DNA of 8,928 nt from Bacillota bacterium (lineage in GTDB: Bacteria > Bacillota > Sulfobacillia > JABLXB01): positions 827-9,754 of the forward strand of contig JANLGA010000034.1 in assembly GCA_024653225.1 (NCBI GenBank). Direction: 5' to 3'. Below are positions 5,862 to 8,928 of the stretch, one piece after another; positions within the stretch are counted from its first letter, which is position 1; each line of letters starts with the position of its first letter. The position numbers and the translations under genes were made by a program. A model generated the notes under the pieces. That model was not told the DNA's origin and ran no database searches. It saw nothing but the letters and a program-made list of their open reading frames with translations.

Positions 5862-6065
5862 TCAGCCTCCGACGCCGATTATCCGCAACATCTTCTGAAT
5901 CACGATCCCCAGTCTGTCCGCCGCCCTAGTTCCTGCCGGGACCACTACCCTGGTCACCACGTCCACGACTTTCGGGATGCCGAACCCCGCCAGGAAGAGC
6001 AAGATGAATATCTTGGCCGCCGTCCCGATTCCCCGTCGAACCCTGGTCAGGCAGATGACTATCAC
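5862..6065 (-). CDS. Small membrane protein in the yqzK (DUF4227) position
   Basis: A 67-residue protein starting at GTG 6063-6065, with GGAAGGG about 8 bases upstream. It has a basic N-terminus (TRVRRGIGTAAK), one hydrophobic helix (about residues 17-31, KIFILLFLAGFGIPK) and a mixed, partly amphipathic C-terminal half (VVDVVTRVVVPAGTRAADR, then LGIVIQKMLRIIGVGG). A single-pass protein with a cytoplasmic N-terminus is the simplest topology. I do not recognise its family by motif. In Bacillus a similarly short single-pass protein, YqzK (DUF4227), is encoded immediately upstream of ripX/xerD, and this gene occupies the same place 67 bases before xerD, so it may be a divergent homologue. Function is unknown. 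Coding status is supported by the ribosome binding site, operon position and a coherent hydrophobic segment. Confidence 0.6.
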   Translation of the reverse strand: MIVICLTRVRRGIGTAAKIFILLFLAGFGIPKVVDVVTRVVVPAGTRAADRLGIVIQKMLRIIGVGG

Positions 6066-6119
6066 GTTGCATCCCTTCCCGGTATTCTTTTCCTCCCGTC
6101 ACTACTTATGCAATCAATA

Positions 6120-6125
6120 TGTCAA
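6120..6125 (-). promoter_or_regulatory. Possible -35 box (TTGACA) upstream of the small membrane gene and xerD
   Basis: An unusually AT-rich stretch for this genome (about 6083-6125) separates the ald terminator from the GTG of the small membrane gene. It contains a perfect minus-strand TTGACA (6120-6125). No convincing TATAAT-like hexamer lies 16-18 bases downstream; CATAAG (6105-6110) is only 9 bases away. The region is the natural place for the promoter of the small gene-xerD-deoB unit, but I cannot place a complete promoter. Confidence 0.25.
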
Positions 6126-6163
6126 GGAGGCTCGCCCTATTCCGAGTCCGCCGGATGAACGAA

Positions 6164-6189
6164 ATCGAGGGCCCCTTCGGACCCTCGAT
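6164..6189 (-). terminator. Intrinsic-terminator-like hairpin after ald
   Basis: The minus-strand RNA can form an 11-bp stem, AUCGAGGGUCC with GGGCCCUCGAU (one G-U pair), closed by a GAAG tetraloop. It is followed by a short T-rich tail (TTTCGTTC). It lies 37 bases after the ald stop codon and before the next transcription unit. The tail is weaker than in a textbook terminator. Confidence 0.6.
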
Positions 6190-6204
6190 CCTCTCTTCGC
6201 CCAA

Positions 6205-6221
6205 GCCCCCTGCAGGGGGGC
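6205..6221 (-). other. Short GC hairpin just after the ald stop
   Basis: GCCCCC and GGGGGC form a 6-bp stem around a CTGCA loop on the minus strand, beginning 5 bases after the ald stop codon. It has no T-tract of its own. Together with the stronger hairpin at 6164-6189 it makes a tandem 3' structure that may stop transcription or protect the ald mRNA end. Confidence 0.4.
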
Positions 6222-6226
6222 GTCTT

Positions 6227-7345
6227 TCAGCCGATCACCTCGCTGAGCGGCGTGTACGGAAGCCCGTGCGCCTCGGCGACGGCTTTGTAGACAAGCGCCC
6301 CGTCGATCGTATTCACTCCGAGTGCCAGCGACAGGTCCTCCTTCACGGCCGCCAGGTAACCCATGCCCGCCAGCTTCAGCGCGTATGGCAGAGTGGCGTT
6401 GGTGAGGGCGAACGTGGACGTGCGGGGAACGGCGCCCGGCATATTGGCGACGGAATAGTGCACCACGCCGAACTTGACGTAGGTCGGATTCGAGTGCGTG
6501 GTCACCCTGTCAATTGTCTCGACTGAGCCACCCTGGTCTATCGCGACATCCACTATCACGGATCCCGGTTTCATCGTCTTGACCATTTCTTCCGTGACGA
6601 GCTTCGGGGCCTTCGCGCCCGGCACCAACACGGCTCCTATCAACAGGTCCGCCTGCCTTACGGCCTCGGCGATGTTGAAGGGGTTCGAGACCATCGTCAC
6701 GACGCGGCCGCCGAAGATGTCGTCCAAGTACCGCAGCCTCTGGATGTTGAGGTCGAGCACGGTCACGTCGGCGCCCATGCCGACGGCGACCTTGGTCGCG
6801 GCGGTACCGACCGTGCCGCCGCCGACCACGACGACCTTAGCCGGCGGAACGCCCGCGACGCCCCCGAGGAGTATGCCTCGCCCGCCGCTCCTCTTCTCGA
6901 GCAGGTGGGCGCCGATCTGCGTGGCCATCTTGCCGGCGACCTCGCTCATGGGGGTCAGCAAGGGCAGGGACCCGTCTTCTTTCTGCACCGTCTCGTACGC
7001 GATGGCGATCACCTTGTTCCGCATCAACGCCCTCGTCAGCTCGGGTTCGGCCGCAAGGTGCAGGTAGGTGAACAACACCTTCCCCGGGGTAAGTAGGTCG
7101 TATTCTGGGGCCAGCGGCTCCTTCACCTTCAACACCATGTCCGCGACCCGAAACACGTCCTCGGCCTTCTCGAGAATCGTCGCGCCCGCGGCCCGGTACT
7201 CGTCATCCGAAATGCCGCTGCCCGCTCCGGCCGAACTCTCGATGAATACCTGGTGGCCGGCCTTGACGAAACTGCTCACACCCGCGGGTGTGACGGCGAC
7301 CCTGTTCTCATCGGCCTTTATCTCGCGCGGAACCCCGATCCTCAT
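6227..7345 (-). CDS. ald: Alanine dehydrogenase
   Basis: A 372-residue NAD-dependent alanine dehydrogenase (family about 370-378), which reversibly deaminates L-alanine to pyruvate and ammonia as a soluble oligomer. Substrate and catalytic residues sit at their usual positions: R15 (VPREIKADENR), K75 (KVKEP), H96 (YLHLA) and D270 (AIDQGG). The Rossmann motif GGGTVG is at 175-180 and D198 is in position to bind the adenosine ribose of NAD. I start at ATG 7343-7345, which yields the family's canonical MRIGVPREIK N-terminus. AAGGGG lies about 11 bases upstream, and the longer reading frame to 7408 adds unconserved residues. In Bacillus subtilis this gene (spoVN) is needed for normal sporulation and lies elsewhere; here it follows spoIIM by 94 bases. 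It is followed by two hairpins, so it probably ends a transcript. Confidence 0.97.
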   Translation of the reverse strand: MRIGVPREIKADENRVAVTPAGVSSFVKAGHQVFIESSAGAGSGISDDEYRAAGATILEKAEDVFRVADMVLKVKEPLAPEYDLLTPGKVLFTYLHLAAEPELTRALMRNKVIAIAYETVQKEDGSLPLLTPMSEVAGKMATQIGAHLLEKRSGGRGILLGGVAGVPPAKVVVVGGGTVGTAATKVAVGMGADVTVLDLNIQRLRYLDDIFGGRVVTMVSNPFNIAEAVRQADLLIGAVLVPGAKAPKLVTEEMVKTMKPGSVIVDVAIDQGGSVETIDRVTTHSNPTYVKFGVVHYSVANMPGAVPRTSTFALTNATLPYALKLAGMGYLAAVKEDLSLALGVNTIDGALVYKAVAEAHGLPYTPLSEVIG

Positions 7346-7439
7346 ACTCTGACGCACCCCTTTTTCTGCAAATGGACAACCACCAGATGCTACCGTTCTC
7401 CATCCCATGCGGAAGTCCTCTCGCCGAGCCGTAGGCGGG

Positions 7440-8081
7440 CTACATCATCCTCGAGCCGACGACCCCCAGTATGGAGGGGGTCACAATCGCCTCGATGCCG
7501 CTCGAGAGGAGAATCACCGCGGTGAGAACCATAGCCCACAGGGAGTACCGGGTGAACTGCGAGAGAAAGTCGATCCCGCGCCGCGCGCCGGCGGATGCGA
7601 CCAGGGTGAACGAGAATGAGAGGGACATCATTCCCAGCGAGAGCAGGGCGGGGACGGCCAGGAGGTTGTGCGGTAAGACGGCGGCAGCCGAGAGAAGGAG
7701 CCCCCTGTAACCCAGCTCCTCGACGAGAAAGGACACGGTGAACCCCAGGACGAAGCCGCGCGTGAATACGATGGCCATCACCAGGGGCATGCCGATCACG
7801 GTCACGCCGAGAAACCAGGTGGCCGCGGCCGTCTTCAGGTTGTTCAACACCGAAGCCTGGAGCACGGCCCCGCGCTTCACGGGCTCCGTGTACCGCGTCA
7901 CTCCTCTCATCAGGGCGTCTACGTAACTCAACAGCTCGGCCTTCTGGTCGTCGCCGAGCGCCTTTACCGCGACCGCCCCGAACACGATTCCCGCCAGGAA
8001 AAGCATCGCCACGAGGATGCAGGCCCCGCGACCGACCATGTGCCCGCTCGCGCGCCCGCCGGGAAAGCCGCCTCCCCACAC
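7440..8081 (-). CDS. spoIIM: Stage II sporulation protein M
   Basis: A 213-residue multi-pass membrane protein of the SpoIIM family (Bacillus 214). With SpoIID and SpoIIP it forms the peptidoglycan-remodelling machine that drives engulfment, acting in the mother-cell membrane. Conserved signatures include LFLAGIVFGA in the first helix (about 22-41), FLGVTVIGMPLVM (90-102), RGFVLGFTVSFLVEELGY (108-125), VLPHN (135-139), LSFSF and QFTRYSL near the C-terminus. I start at GTG 8079-8081: GGAGGGG (8091-8097) lies 9 bases upstream, and the N-terminus then has about 21 residues before the first helix, as in Bacillus. The longer start at 8135 falls inside a candidate sigma-E promoter and lacks a ribosome binding site. 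Known spoIIM genes are sigma-E controlled, in agreement with the upstream element. Confidence 0.94.
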   Translation of the reverse strand: MWGGGFPGGRASGHMVGRGACILVAMLFLAGIVFGAVAVKALGDDQKAELLSYVDALMRGVTRYTEPVKRGAVLQASVLNNLKTAAATWFLGVTVIGMPLVMAIVFTRGFVLGFTVSFLVEELGYRGLLLSAAAVLPHNLLAVPALLSLGMMSLSFSFTLVASAGARRGIDFLSQFTRYSLWAMVLTAVILLSSGIEAIVTPSILGVVGSRMM

Positions 8082-8114
8082 CGGCGCCGCCCCCTCCGCG
8101 CTGCCGTGAAGCCG

Positions 8115-8140
8115 TACAGCAGTACAGCTGTACACATGTA
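8115..8140. repeat. Three overlapping 10-bp palindrome-like boxes at an 8-bp step
   Basis: On the plus strand the boxes are TACAGCAGTA (8115-8124), TACAGCTGTA (8123-8132) and TACACATGTA (8131-8140). Each shares its terminal TA with the next, giving an exact 8-bp period. The second and third fit TACAnnTGTA exactly; the first has one mismatch. The middle box extends to a 12-bp perfect palindrome, GTACAGCTGTAC (8122-8133). TACAnnTGTA is also the core of CopY/BlaI-family operators, but no such regulator gene is in the window. The array covers the -10 and start region of the candidate spoIIM promoter. Confidence 0.6.
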
Positions 8141-8164
8141 TGCGGCCGGAGCGACGGGTATGTC
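8135..8164 (-). promoter_or_regulatory. Candidate sigma-E promoter of spoIIM
   Basis: Minus-strand CATACATG (8135-8142) matches the sigma-E -10 consensus CATACAMT at its first six positions. After 14 bases, the preferred spacing, GACATACC (8157-8164) matches the -35 GKCATATT at five of eight positions including the central CATA. It lies 15 bases after the stop of the upstream gene. Initiation near 8128 gives a 47-base leader to GTG 8081. Bacillus spoIIM is a sigma-E gene. Confidence 0.5.
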
Positions 8165-8179
8165 CATCCCCCCACGCGC

Positions 8180-8928
8180 CTACGGAAAGTCAACGGACCC
8201 GTAGAACCCACCGGCTCCGGTCGTCACCGACAGCATCCCCTCGCGGGCGGCGACTATCGCGCGCGCGACGCGCTCGCCCGCGACAGAAGCCAGCTCCCGC
8301 TCCGACGCCCGATGGACCACGTTCATCTCCGAGCCGAAGCGACGAATGAGCCGGTCCAGCATCGCGGGGCCGATCCCCGGGATGAACGCGAGCGGAACCT
8401 GCCGCACGTACGGAGGACGATGCGGCGGGTGAAGCGGCTTGTCGCGAGAAGCGATCTGCCGAGCCCTGTCCCATACGCCGCGCACCACCCGGCCGCTCCC
8501 GCAGCAAGGACATACCTCGACTGCCGCAGCCCCCGACGCCGCCCGCCCACAAGACAGGCAGAAAGACCGGTGGTACTTCCCCAGCCGCGGGTCGAGGCCG
8601 ACATTCTGCACGACGCGCCTCCACTCGAGCCGCCTCAGTGCCAGGGACAGCTCCCGGAAATCCGGGGATTCCATCTCGATCACGTTATACTCCCTCGCTA
8701 TGCTGCGCCTCGAGTGAGCGTCGGAGTTCGAGAGCAGGGTGAAGGCGGCGAGCTCGTCGATCATGTCGGCCATGTCGGTGTCCGCACTCAGCCCCAGCTC
8801 GACCGCCGGCAAGCGCTCCAGTGTGCGGGGGTCGAACACCCGTCCCAACCGGTCGGTGCAGGAGCCCAGGATGCCCTTGTGCGGCGTGAAGGCGTGGGCG
8901 AGTGCGCAGAATCCCCCGAGTCGACCGG
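8180..8928 (-). CDS. Endonuclease Q-like PHP/zinc-finger protein, C-terminal part (runs off the window)
   Basis: The last 248 residues of a protein of the TIGR00375 / endonuclease Q family; the frame is open to 8928, and the N-terminal PHP residues lie outside. Visible parts are the end of the PHP domain (AHAFTPHKGILGSC, then VELGLSADTDMAD and LLSNSDAHS with metal-ligand type H and D residues), a four-cysteine zinc knuckle (C123-x2-C126 and C139-x2-C142) and a helix-hairpin-helix-like DNA-binding segment (FIPGIGPAMLDRLIRRFGSEMNVV), ending GGGFYGSVDFP-like (here GAGGFYGSVDFP). Characterised endonuclease Q enzymes from Thermococcales, and as I recall Bacillus pumilus, nick DNA 5' of deaminated bases such as uracil and hypoxanthine. 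An internal TTG at 8846-8848 is not the start, because conserved family sequence continues upstream of it. A 98-base gap separates it from spoIIM. Repair of deaminated DNA is the likely role, by family. Confidence 0.88.
   Translation of the reverse strand, partial: GRLGGFCALAHAFTPHKGILGSCTDRLGRVFDPRTLERLPAVELGLSADTDMADMIDELAAFTLLSNSDAHSRRSIAREYNVIEMESPDFRELSLALRRLEWRRVVQNVGLDPRLGKYHRSFCLSCGRAASGAAAVEVCPCCGSGRVVRGVWDRARQIASRDKPLHPPHRPPYVRQVPLAFIPGIGPAMLDRLIRRFGSEMNVVHRASERELASVAGERVARAIVAAREGMLSVTTGAGGFYGSVDFP

Noticed and set aside
7390..8211. A 273-codon minus-strand frame overlapping spoIIM
   Set aside because: It is a frame-shifted shadow of spoIIM; the true frame has the conserved SpoIIM signatures and a ribosome binding site.

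Overview
The window looks like chromosome from a GC-rich, endospore-forming Bacillota (Firmicutes). The evidence is a compact sporulation cluster (spoIIAA-spoIIAB-sigF, dacF, spoIIM, plus ald, the homologue of Bacillus spoVN) together with xerD and deoB in Bacillus/Clostridia-like synteny. Every gene I can support lies on the minus strand, so biological order runs from 8928 down to 1. Long plus-strand open frames are antisense shadows. Six of the ten genes with a visible start use GTG or TTG.

Layout in transcription order: the C-terminal part of an endonuclease Q-like PHP/zinc-finger/helix-hairpin-helix protein (8928-8180, open at the window edge); a 98-base gap holding a sigma-E-like promoter and an 8-bp-stepped palindrome array; spoIIM (8081-7440); alanine dehydrogenase ald (7345-6227) followed by two hairpins, one terminator-like; a promoter-like AT-rich gap; a 67-residue membrane protein in the place of Bacillus yqzK (6065-5862); xerD (5794-4901); phosphopentomutase deoB (4884-3685); dacF (3634-2450); a sigma-H-like promoter; the spoIIA operon spoIIAA (2339-2004), spoIIAB (1992-1543), sigF (1538-834); a dodecin (724-512); and the N-terminal part of an MFS transporter (449-1, open at the other edge).

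The genes combine early forespore control with supporting functions. SpoIIAA, SpoIIAB and sigma-F form the switch that activates forespore transcription. DacF trims spore peptidoglycan. SpoIIM acts in the mother cell during engulfment. Ald supplies pyruvate from alanine. XerD resolves chromosome dimers before segregation. Relative to Bacillus subtilis, pupG (between drm and dacF), fur (next to spoIIM) and the spoVA genes (after sigF) are absent from these positions, while ald, a dodecin and an MFS gene have been placed in or beside the cluster.

The most interesting non-coding signals are candidate promoters that match the expected sporulation sigma factors by eye: sigma-H before spoIIAA, sigma-F before dacF, sigma-E before spoIIM and, more weakly, sigma-G before the dodecin. 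The dacF leader can also fold into a hairpin that buries its GTG start. The candidate forespore promoter would start transcription inside the 5' arm of that hairpin and so remove it. I see no entirely new multi-gene system; the novelty is mostly regulatory.
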